This document shows positions 1 to 9,150 of a stretch of 64,000 nucleotides of DNA, one piece after another (the stretch's first letter is position 1; every line of letters begins with the position of its first letter). The DNA is from Coccinella septempunctata. Taxonomy: Eukaryota; Arthropoda; Insecta; Coleoptera; Coccinellidae. A model generated the notes under the pieces. It saw only the letters and a program-made list of their open reading frames with translations. It was not told where the DNA came from and ran no database searches. The stretch lies in the NCBI RefSeq assembly GCF_907165205.1, contig NC_058191.1:8744501-8808500 (forward strand), given 5' to 3'. The translations under genes were made by a program, and so were the position numbers.

Positions 1-222
1 TACTACAGAAACACCGTTTCTTGCCACCACTCTACCCATGCGCCTGGTAACACTTGTTAGTGCAGTCTATTTCATGCCAAATACCAGGTGGCAGTGATTG
101 TTATTAATACGCGGAAGAGACTGTTTGTATGGTATTTTTATTTTATTGAATTATATTTTTGGTCATTTCTCAATTTGTTTTTTCAATAAACGTACACAGA
201 AGGAACCTTTGAATATAAGGGG

Positions 223-353
223 TTACGGCCGGTTTCATAATCAAACCTAAAGTCGCTTTAATTTTAAAGCTTCTTTTAACCCAACTAAAAATGACATTGA
301 AAGAAGCTTTAAACTCAAAGTGACTTTAAATTTGATTATGAAACCGGCCGTTA
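223..353. mobile_element. Foldback MITE-like relic, common degraded-arm form
   Basis: The 125-bp element occupies 226-350 and is flanked by TTA at 223-225 and 351-353. The outer 20 bp of each arm pair perfectly, but the left arm reads ACCTAAAGTCGCTTTAATTT against a right arm that predicts AATTTAAAGTCACTTTGAGT, so the inner stem has several mismatches. This is the majority form. Variants are AGCTAAAG in the units at 4516 and 7616, a form with AAATTCGC, AAGCTCTAAAC and TTATATTTG in the units at 6051, 9151, 13820 and 18488, and a 2-base loss in the right tip (ACCGCCG) at about 55301 and 61546. Confidence 0.72.
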
Positions 354-776
354 GTCTTCGAGTTGTACAAATGTTTCAACAGTAGATTCTTGAGATCGAA
401 ATAAACACGTTTTTCCTGTACCAAAAAAAAGGCAAAATAATGAGTTAGATAAGTGAATTAATATTTAGATTTCTCATTTTCAAGGAAATTGCTGAAAAAA
501 AAGATACTTTTACACATTCCCAAAATTTCTGAACTCCCTTAACCTTTGTGAAGCAGTGTATTGTAAACAAGCTCCCACGTCGAAACTATACGTGAACTCT
601 AAAAAATGTCAAACTGCAAGATTGAAATAGCAGATTTCACCTGGCAATACCAGTGTTGGCAGTTATCCATACATAAATAACAACCCCGAAAAAGAAAGTC
701 GAGGCATAGTCTATTCTAAACCATATCTTTTATTTTTCGAAGTCGATGACGGATGAAGAATTTCATATTGAAATTC

Positions 777-781
777 AAAAA
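777..781 (-). terminator. First possible Pol III stop for the head at 1515
   Basis: The plus strand AAAAA here is T5 in a minus-strand transcript. Between the head (1428-1515) and this point I found no A4 run on the plus strand, so a Pol III transcript would be about 740 nt, much of it A-rich. The same spacing holds in the other units I checked. Use as a terminator is inference. Confidence 0.35.
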
Positions 782-1427
782 TAAGATTTATTAAGTGCAA
801 TCTTTTCCACACCACCTATGAGGTAGATTGCTAGGTGCTTTTTATTTTTACATGGTGTCCCCTGTAGGCCTAATCCATGGTGTTAGTTTGGTTCTTTTAG
901 GGCGTGTGTGATGAAGTTGATCAATTTTGTCAATTACTTACACACACTTTCGCCAGGTTATTATTACAAATTACAGCATGCTGCGGTATCGCGTACATAC
1001 TTTTTTTTTCTCTTTTTTTCTGGTACACATGTTCATTTTCAGTTTATTGTATATTTCGTATATTTTCATTTTTCTGTAATTGTTATTTTTTTTTGTTTTT
1101 TTCATTTGTGTTCTTAATTTTTCTCTTTTCTTTTTTTTTCTGGTACACATGTTCATTTTCAAATTTTTTTCTCTGTTTCTGGTACACATGTTCATTTTCA
1201 GTTTATTGTATATTTCGTATTTTTTCATTTTTCCGTAATTGTAATTGTTTTTTTGTTTTTTCATTTGTGTTCTTAATTTTTTTAATCTCATTTATTTTTG
1301 TAACTAGTCGGAGAAGACTATTATTATTACTTTGTGATCAATCCTTTGCGGTAGATACTACCACTGATCCCCAGACCATCCCCAATCATCAATCCGACTA
1401 TAATTGTAGCTGAATAATTTTTTGAGG

Positions 1428-1515
1428 TGGTCCGGCTGGGTTTCGAACCCAGTGAGCGCATGGGGTGACACTACAGAAACTCCGTTTCTTGCCACCGCTC
1501 TACCCATGCGCCTGG
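1428..1515 (-). other. tRNA-derived SINE-like head, type A (representative)
   Basis: Read on the minus strand, this segment starts CCAGGCGCATGGGTAGAGCG and ends in a tRNA-type T-arm. The T-arm is a 5-bp stem CTGGG/CCCAG closing the loop TTCGAAA, at 1436-1452. It contains GGTTCGAAACC, matching the RNA polymerase III B-box consensus GGTTCGANNCC. About 50 nt upstream, TGGGTAGAGCGG resembles an A box. No 7-bp acceptor stem can be drawn: the 3' strand CCGGACC has no partner at the 5' end. This is therefore not a functional tRNA but a tRNA-like promoter head of the kind found in SINEs. Type A carries C, T and G at plus-strand unit offsets +46, +58 and +74. It occurs in most units at the same offset, +4 to +91. 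Transcription itself is inferred. Confidence 0.72.
1456..1511. repeat. 9-bp inverted repeat enclosing a 6-bp hairpin inside the head
   Basis: GCGCATGGG (1456-1464) and CCCATGCGC (1503-1511) are perfect complements separated by 38 nt. Inside lies AGAAAC-TCC-GTTTCT (1475-1489), a 6-bp stem with a 3-nt loop. Together with the adjacent T-arm this gives three stacked hairpins, an alternative to the tRNA cloverleaf. I saw the 9-bp arms unchanged in the units I compared. In type B units the small loop is ACC instead of TCC. Confidence 0.75.
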
Positions 1516-1690
1516 TAACACTTGTTAGTGCAGTCTATTTCATGCCAAATACCAGGTGGCAGTGATTGTTATTAATACGCGGAAGAGACTGTTTGTATGG
1601 TATTTTTATTTTATTGAATTATATTATTGGTCATTTCTCAATTTGTTTTTTCAATAAACGTACACAGAAGGAACCTTTGAATATAAGAGG

Positions 1691-1821
1691 TTACGGCCGG
1701 TTTCATAATCAAATTTAAAGTCACTTTGAGTTTAAAGCTTCTTTTAACCCAACTAAAAATGACATTGAAAGAAGCTTTAAACTCAAAGTGACTTTAAATT
1801 TGATTATGAAACCGGCCGTTA
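1691..1821. mobile_element. Foldback MITE-like relic, best-preserved copy, with TTA duplication
   Basis: A 125-bp element at 1694-1818 begins CGGCCGGTTTCATAATCAAA and ends with its reverse complement, flanked by TTA on both sides (1691-1693 and 1819-1821). In this unit the two 54-nt arms match at all but one position, leaving a loop of about 17 nt. A TTA/TAA 3-bp target duplication is typical of PIF/Harbinger DNA transposons and their MITEs; that assignment is inference. There is no coding capacity. Every unit carries this element at offset +270 to +394, so it inserted before the array amplified. Only this copy has left-arm bases AATTTAAAGTCACTTTGAG; the others read ACCTAAAGTCGCTTTAATT or close variants. 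Confidence 0.75.
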
Positions 1822-2226
1822 GTCTTCGAGTTGTACAAATGTTTCAACAGTAGATTCTTGAGATCGAAATAAACACGTTTTTCCTGTACCAAAAAAAAGG
1901 CAAAATAATGAGTTAGATAAGTGAATTAATATTTAGATTTGTCATTTTCAAGGAAATTGCTGAAAAAAAAGATACTTTTACACATTCCCAAAATTTCTGA
2001 ACTCCCTTAACCTTTGTGAAGCAGTGTATTGTAAACAAGCTCCCACGTCGAAACTATACGTGAACTCTAAAAAATGTCAAACTGCAAGATTGAAATAGCA
2101 GATTTCACCTGGCAATACCAGTGTTGGCAGTTATCCATACATAAATAACAACCCCCGAAAAAGAAAGTCGAGGCATAGTCTATTCTAAACCATATCTTTT
2201 ATTTTTCGAAGTCGATGACGGATGAA

Positions 2227-2245
2227 GAATTTCATATTGAAATTC
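2227..2245. repeat. Perfect 8-bp hairpin in the spacer
   Basis: GAATTTCA-TAT-TGAAATTC is a perfect 8-bp inverted repeat with a 3-nt loop. It lies just before the A5 run that is the first possible Pol III stop for a minus-strand transcript from the downstream head. It is present in the units I read; one copy near 57290 has ATTAAAATTC, which breaks one pair. No function is claimed. Confidence 0.6.
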
Positions 2246-2281
2246 AAAAATAAGATTTATTAAGTGCAATCTTTTCCACAC

Positions 2282-2306
2282 CACCTATGAGGTAGATTGC
2301 TAGGTG
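2282..2306. repeat. CACCTA/TAGGTG hairpin
   Basis: CACCTA (2282-2287) and TAGGTG (2301-2306) form a 6-bp stem around a 13-nt loop. One unit (about 30545-30555) has lost the left arm and the loop in a small deletion. Confidence 0.5.
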
Positions 2307-2369
2307 CGTTTAATTTTTACATGGTGTCCCCTGTAGGCCTAATCCATGGTGTTAGTTTGGTTCTTTTAG

Positions 2370-2423
2370 GGCGTGTGTGATGAAGTTGATCAATTTTGTC
2401 AATTACTTACACACACTTTCGCC
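2370..2423. repeat. GGCGTGTGTG / CACACA...CGCC hairpin
   Basis: GGCG plus TGTGTG (2370-2379) can pair with CACACA plus CGCC (2410-2415 and 2420-2423), with a 4-nt bulge and a 30-nt loop that contains the palindrome TTGATCAA. Units alternate between GTGTGTGATGAAG and GTGTGTGAAGAAG on the left arm. The units at 59610 and 62718 carry GTGGGTG, which breaks one pair. The repeated ATG-containing frames that begin here are by-products of this conserved segment. Confidence 0.5.
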
Positions 2424-2469
2424 AGGTTATTATTACAAATAACAGCATGCTGCGGTATCGCGTACATAC

Positions 2470-2770
2470 TTTTTTTTTCTCTTTTTTTCTGGTACACATG
2501 TTCATTTTCAGTTTATTGTATATTTCGTATATTTTCATTTTTCTGTAATTGTTATTTTTTTTTGTTTTTTTCATTTGTGTTCTTAATTTTTCTCTTTTCT
2601 TTTTTTTTCTGGTACACATGTTCATTTTCAAATTTTTTTCTCTGTTTCTGGTACACATGTTCATTTTCAGTTTATTGTATATTTCGTATTTTTTCATTTT
2701 TCCGTAATTGTTATTGTTTTTTTTGTTTTTTCATTTGTGTTCTTAATTTTTTTAATCTCATTTATTTTTG
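2470..2770. repeat. T-rich tract with GGTACACATGTTCATTTT boxes (representative)
   Basis: About 300 bp in which the plus strand is dominated by T runs and the minus strand is A-rich. A box GGTACACATGTTCATTTT recurs, here three times (2491, 2611, 2650); most other units have four. Two larger copies of a segment TTTATTGTATATTTCGTAT...TTGTGTTCTTAATTTTT follow the boxes, so the tract is itself an internal tandem duplication. Low-complexity open frames of 60 to 183 codons arise here in several frames and on both strands, and none looks like a protein. Frames shift between units with T-run length. Confidence 0.85.
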
Positions 2771-2950
2771 TAACTAGTCGGAGGTAGAGTGAAGTAGCTC
2801 ATGCTAGACTCCGCCTCAAGTATATTTTTTTTCCCTTATTAAGACTATTATTATTACTTTGTGATCAATCTACTGCGGTAGATACTACCACTGATCCCCA
2901 GACCATCCTCAATCATCAATCCGACTATAATTGTAGCTGAATAATTTTTT

Positions 2951-4515
2951 GAGGTGGTCCGGCTGGGTTTCGAACCCAGTGAGCGCATGGGGTGACACTA
3001 CAGAAACTCCGTTTCTTGCCACCGCTCTACCCATGCGCCTGGTAACACTTGTTAGTGCAGTCTATTTCATGCCAAATACCAGGTGGCAGTGATTGTTATT
3101 AATACGCGGAAGAGACTGTTTGTATGGTATTTTTATTTTATTGAATTATATTATTGGTCATTTCTCAATTTGTTTTTTCAATAAACGTACACAGAAGGAA
3201 CCTTTGAATATAAGGTGTTACGGCCGGTTTCATAATCAAACCTAAAGTCGCTTTAATTTTAAAGCTTCTTTTAACCCAACTAAAAATGACATTGAAAGAA
3301 GCTTTAAACTCAAAGTGACTTTAAATTTGATTATGAAACCGGCCGTTAGTCTTCGAGTTGTAAAAATGTTTCAACAGTGGATTCTTGAGATCGAAATAAA
3401 CACGTTTTTCCTGTACCAAAAAAAAGGCAAAATAATGAGTTAGATAAGTGAATTAATATTTAGATTTGTCATTTTCAAGGAAATTGCTGAAAAAAAAGAT
3501 ACTTTTACACATTCCCAAAATTTCTGAACTCCCTTAACCTTTGTGAAGCAGTGTATTGTAAACAAGCTCCCACGTCGAAACTATACGTGAACTCTAAAAA
3601 ATGTCAAACTGCAAGATTGAAATAGCAGATTTCACCTGGCAATACCAGTGTTGGCAGTTATCCATACATAAATAAAAACCCCCGAAAAAGAAAGTCGAGG
3701 CATAGTCTATTCTAAACCATATCTTTTATTTTTCGAAGTCGATGACGGATGAAGAATTTCATATTGAAATTCAAAAATAAGATTTATTAAGTGCAATCTT
3801 TTCCACACCACCTATGAGGTAGATTGCTAGGTGCGTTTTATTTTTACATGGTGTCCCCTGTAGGCCTAATCCATGGTGTTAGTTTGGTTCTTTTAGGGCG
3901 TGTGTGAAGAAGTTGATCAATTTTGTCAATTACTTACACACACTTTCGCCAGGTTATTATTACAAATTACAGCATGCTGCGGTATCGCGTACATACTTTT
4001 TTTTCTCTTTTTTTCTGGTACACATGTTCATTTTCAGTTTTTTTTTCTCTTTTTTTGGTACACATGTTCATTTTCAGTTTATTGTATATTTCGTATATTT
4101 TCATTTTTCTGTAATTGTTATTTTTTTTTGTTTTTTCATTTGTGTTCTTAATTTTTCTCTTTTCTTTTTTTTTCTGGTACACATGTTCATTTTCAAATTT
4201 TTTTCTCTGTTTCTGGTACACATGTTCATTTTCAGTTCATTGTATATTTCGTATTTTTTCATTTTTCCGTAACTGTTATTGTTTTTTTTGTTTTTTCATT
4301 TGTGTTCTTAATTTTTTTAATTTCATTTATTTTTGTAACTAGTCGGAGGTAGAGTGAAGTAGCTCATGCTAGACTCCGCCTCAAGTATATTTTTTTTCCC
4401 TTATTAAGACTATTATTATTACTTTGTGATCAATCCACTGCGGTAGATACTACCACTGATCCCCAGATCATCCTCAATCATCAATCCGACTATAATTGTA
4501 GCTGAATAATTTTTT
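2951..4515. repeat. Satellite unit 2, 1565 bp
   Basis: Type A head, four boxes, AATAAAAACCCC in the spacer. From 3380 onward it matches unit 4 at an offset of 3100 bp; before that point the two differ in head type and MITE arm. Confidence 0.92.
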
Positions 4516-6050
4516 GAGGTGGTCCGGCTGGGTTTCGAACCCAGTGAGCGCATGGGGTGACACTACAGAAACTCCGTTTCTTGCCACCGCTCTACCCATG
4601 CGCCTGGTAACACTTGTTAGTGCAGTCTATTTCATGCCAAATACCAGGTGGCAGTGATTGTTATTAATACGCGGAAGAGACTGTTTGTATGGTATTTTTA
4701 TTTTATTGAATTATATTATTGGTCATTTCTCAATTTGTTTTTTCAATAAACGTACACAGAAGGAACCTTTGAATATAAGAGGTTACGGCCGGTTTCATAA
4801 TCAAAGCTAAAGTCGCTTTAATTTTAAAGCTTCTTTTAACCCAACTAAAAATGACATTGAAAGAAGCTTTAAACTCAAAGTGACTTTAAATTTGATTATG
4901 AAACCGGCCGTTAGTCTTCGAGTTGTACAAATGTTTCAACAGTAGATTCTTGAGATCGAAATAAACACGTTTTTCCTGTACCAAAAAAAAGGCAAAATAA
5001 TGAGTTAGATAAGTGAATTAATATTTAGATTTGTCATTTTCAAGGAAATTGCTGAAAAAAAAGATACTTTTACACATTCCCAAAATTTCTGAACTCCCTT
5101 AACCTTTGTGAAGCAGTGTATTGTAAACAAGCTCCCACGAACTGCAAGATTGAAATAGCAGATTTCACCTGGCAATACCAGTGTTGGCAGTTATCCATAC
5201 ATAAATAACAACCCCCGAAAAAGAAAGTCGAGGCATAGTCTATTCTAAACCATATCTTTTATTTTTCGAAGTCGATGACGGATGAAGAATTTCATATTGA
5301 AATTCAAAAATAAGATTTATTAAGTGCAATCTTTTCCACACCACCTATGAGGTAGATTGCTAGGTGCGTTTTATTTTTACATGGTGTCCCCTGTAGGCCT
5401 AATCCATGGTGTTAGTTTGGTTCTTTTAGGGCGTGTGTGAAGAAGTTGATCAATTTTGTCAATTACTTACACACACTTTCGCCAGGTTATTATTAAAAAT
5501 TACAGCATGCTGCGGTATCGCGTACATACTTTTTTTTTCTCTTTTTTTCTGGTACACATGTTCATTTTCAGTTTTTTTCTCTTTTTTTGGTACACATGTT
5601 CATTTTCAGTTTATTGTATATTTCGTATATTTTCATTTTTCTGTAATTGTTATTTTTTTTTTGTTTTTTCATTTTTGTTCTTAATTTTTCTCTTTTCTCT
5701 TTTTTTCTGGTACACATGTTCATCTTCAGTTTTTTTTTCTCTGTTTTCTGGTACACATGTTCATTTTCAGTTTATTGTATATTTCGTATTTTTTCATTTT
5801 TCCGTAATTGTTATTTTTGTTTTGTTTTTTCATTTGTGTTCTTAATTTTTTTTAATCTCATTTATTTTTGTAACTAGTCGGAGGTTGAGTGAAGTAGCTC
5901 ATGCTAGACTCCGCCTCAAGTATATTTTTTTTCCCTAATTAAGACTATTATTATTACTTAGTGATCAATCCACAGCGGTAGATACTACCATTGATCCCCA
6001 GACCATCCTCAATCATCATTCCGACTATAATTGTAGCTGAATAATTTTTT
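4516..6050. repeat. Satellite unit 3, 1535 bp
   Basis: Type A head. Carries a 32-nt deletion after CTCCCACG near 5139, MITE arm AGCTAAAG, and CATCTTCAG in the third box. It is repeated as unit 5 at +3100 bp. Confidence 0.92.
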
Positions 6051-7615
6051 GAGGTGGTCCGGCTGGGTTTCGAACCCAGTGAGCGCATGGGGTGATACTA
6101 CAGAAACACCGTTTCTTGCCACCACTCTACCCATGCGCCTGGTAACACTTGTTAGTGCAGTCTATTTCATGCCAAATACCAGGTGGCAGTGATTGTTATT
6201 AATACGCGGAAGAGACTGTTTGTATGGTATTTTTATTTTATTGAATTATATTTTTGGTCATTTCTCAATTTGTTTTTTCAATAAACGTACACAGAAGGAA
6301 CCTTTGAATATAAGGGGTTACGGCCGGTTTCATAATCAAACCTAAATTCGCTTTAATTTTAAAGCTTCTTTTAACCCAAATAAAAATGACATTGAAAGAA
6401 GCTCTAAACTCAAAGTGACTTTATATTTGATTATGAAACCGGCCGTTAGTCTTCGAGTTGTAAAAATGTTTCAACAGTAGATTCTTGAGATCGAAATAAA
6501 CACGTTTTTCCTGTACCAAAAAAAAGGCAAAATAATGAGTTAGATAAGTGAATTAATATTTAGATTTGTCATTTTCAAGGAAATTGCTGAAAAAAAAGAT
6601 ACTTTTACACATTCCCAAAATTTCTGAACTCCCTTAACCTTTGTGAAGCAGTGTATTGTAAACAAGCTCCCACGTCGAAACTATACGTGAACTCTAAAAA
6701 ATGTCAAACTGCAAGATTGAAATAGCAGATTTCACCTGGCAATACCAGTGTTGGCAGTTATCCATACATAAATAAAAACCCCCGAAAAAGAAAGTCGAGG
6801 CATAGTCTATTCTAAACCATATCTTTTATTTTTCGAAGTCGATGACGGATGAAGAATTTCATATTGAAATTCAAAAATAAGATTTATTAAGTGCAATCTT
6901 TTCCACACCACCTATGAGGTAGATTGCTAGGTGCGTTTTATTTTTACATGGTGTCCCCTGTAGGCCTAATCCATGGTGTTAGTTTGGTTCTTTTAGGGCG
7001 TGTGTGAAGAAGTTGATCAATTTTGTCAATTACTTACACACACTTTCGCCAGGTTATTATTACAAATTACAGCATGCTGCGGTATCGCGTACATACTTTT
7101 TTTTCTCTTTTTTTCTGGTACACATGTTCATTTTCAGTTTTTTTTTCTCTTTTTTTGGTACACATGTTCATTTTCAGTTTATTGTATATTTCGTATATTT
7201 TCATTTTTCTGTAATTGTTATTTTTTTTTGTTTTTTCATTTGTGTTCTTAATTTTTCTCTTTTCTTTTTTTTTCTGGTACACATGTTCATTTTCAAATTT
7301 TTTTCTCTGTTTCTGGTACACATGTTCATTTTCAGTTCATTGTATATTTCGTATTTTTTCATTTTTCCGTAACTGTTATTGTTTTTTTTGTTTTTTCATT
7401 TGTGTTCTTAATTTTTTTAATTTCATTTATTTTTGTAACTAGTCGGAGGTAGAGTGAAGTAGCTCATGCTAGACTCCGCCTCAAGTATATTTTTTTTCCC
7501 TTATTAAGACTATTATTATTACTTTGTGATCAATCCACTGCGGTAGATACTACCACTGATCCCCAGATCATCCTCAATCATCAATCCGACTATAATTGTA
7601 GCTGAATAATTTTTT
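6051..7615. repeat. Satellite unit 4, 1565 bp
   Basis: Type B head with the AAATTCGC/AAGCTCTAAAC MITE form. Its later part equals unit 2 and its first part equals unit 6, so it joins two variants. Confidence 0.92.
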
Positions 7616-9150
7616 GAGGTGGTCCGGCTGGGTTTCGAACCCAGTGAGCGCATGGGGTGACACTACAGAAACTCCGTTTCTTGCCACCGCTCTACCCATG
7701 CGCCTGGTAACACTTGTTAGTGCAGTCTATTTCATGCCAAATACCAGGTGGCAGTGATTGTTATTAATACGCGGAAGAGACTGTTTGTATGGTATTTTTA
7801 TTTTATTGAATTATATTATTGGTCATTTCTCAATTTGTTTTTTCAATAAACGTACACAGAAGGAACCTTTGAATATAAGAGGTTACGGCCGGTTTCATAA
7901 TCAAAGCTAAAGTCGCTTTAATTTTAAAGCTTCTTTTAACCCAACTAAAAATGACATTGAAAGAAGCTTTAAACTCAAAGTGACTTTAAATTTGATTATG
8001 AAACCGGCCGTTAGTCTTCGAGTTGTACAAATGTTTCAACAGTAGATTCTTGAGATCGAAATAAACACGTTTTTCCTGTACCAAAAAAAAGGCAAAATAA
8101 TGAGTTAGATAAGTGAATTAATATTTAGATTTGTCATTTTCAAGGAAATTGCTGAAAAAAAAGATACTTTTACACATTCCCAAAATTTCTGAACTCCCTT
8201 AACCTTTGTGAAGCAGTGTATTGTAAACAAGCTCCCACGAACTGCAAGATTGAAATAGCAGATTTCACCTGGCAATACCAGTGTTGGCAGTTATCCATAC
8301 ATAAATAACAACCCCCGAAAAAGAAAGTCGAGGCATAGTCTATTCTAAACCATATCTTTTATTTTTCGAAGTCGATGACGGATGAAGAATTTCATATTGA
8401 AATTCAAAAATAAGATTTATTAAGTGCAATCTTTTCCACACCACCTATGAGGTAGATTGCTAGGTGCGTTTTATTTTTACATGGTGTCCCCTGTAGGCCT
8501 AATCCATGGTGTTAGTTTGGTTCTTTTAGGGCGTGTGTGAAGAAGTTGATCAATTTTGTCAATTACTTACACACACTTTCGCCAGGTTATTATTAAAAAT
8601 TACAGCATGCTGCGGTATCGCGTACATACTTTTTTTTTCTCTTTTTTTCTGGTACACATGTTCATTTTCAGTTTTTTTCTCTTTTTTTGGTACACATGTT
8701 CATTTTCAGTTTATTGTATATTTCGTATATTTTCATTTTTCTGTAATTGTTATTTTTTTTTTGTTTTTTCATTTTTGTTCTTAATTTTTCTCTTTTCTCT
8801 TTTTTTCTGGTACACATGTTCATCTTCAGTTTTTTTTTCTCTGTTTTCTGGTACACATGTTCATTTTCAGTTTATTGTATATTTCGTATTTTTTCATTTT
8901 TCCGTAATTGTTATTTTTGTTTTGTTTTTTCATTTGTGTTCTTAATTTTTTTTAATCTCATTTATTTTTGTAACTAGTCGGAGGTTGAGTGAAGTAGCTC
9001 ATGCTAGACTCCGCCTCAAGTATATTTTTTTTCCCTAATTAAGACTATTATTATTACTTAGTGATCAATCCACAGCGGTAGATACTACCATTGATCCCCA
9101 GACCATCCTCAATCATCATTCCGACTATAATTGTAGCTGAATAATTTTTT
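7616..9150. repeat. Satellite unit 5, 1535 bp
   Basis: Second copy of unit 3, with the same 32-nt deletion (near 8239), the same CATTTTTGTTC variant and the same CTTAGTGATC near its end. Confidence 0.92.

Larger units (their letters stand above)
1..1423. repeat. Satellite unit 0 (partial, left edge)
   Basis: Enters inside a type B head. It has only three boxes in the T-rich tract. It lacks 57 nt after GTCGGAG near 1314, so the GTAGAGTGAAGTAGCTC segment of other units is missing. It also has TTTGCGG where the others have CACTGCGG or CACAGCGG, and is one of the more divergent units. Confidence 0.9.
1424..2950. repeat. Satellite unit 1, 1527 bp
   Basis: Type A head. Three boxes only, which accounts for its shortness. 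It carries the one near-perfect MITE-like palindrome. It shares the three-box tract with unit 0, so these two are close relatives. Confidence 0.92.

Noticed and set aside
721..790. Hammerhead-type ribozyme, as found in some animal satellites
   Set aside because: GTCGATGACGGATGAAG looks faintly similar, but the required CUGANGA and GAAA core with three stems is not present on either strand in the units I read.
904..1413. 169-codon open frame and its relatives in each unit
   Set aside because: Low-complexity Phe/Ser-rich translation of a T-rich tract. Equivalent frames occur in several phases and on both strands, and lengths change with T-run slippage from unit to unit.
1428..1515. A functional tRNA gene
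   Set aside because: There is a T-arm and an A-box-like block, but no acceptor stem; a poor 5-nt anticodon stem can be drawn, with C rather than T at position 33.
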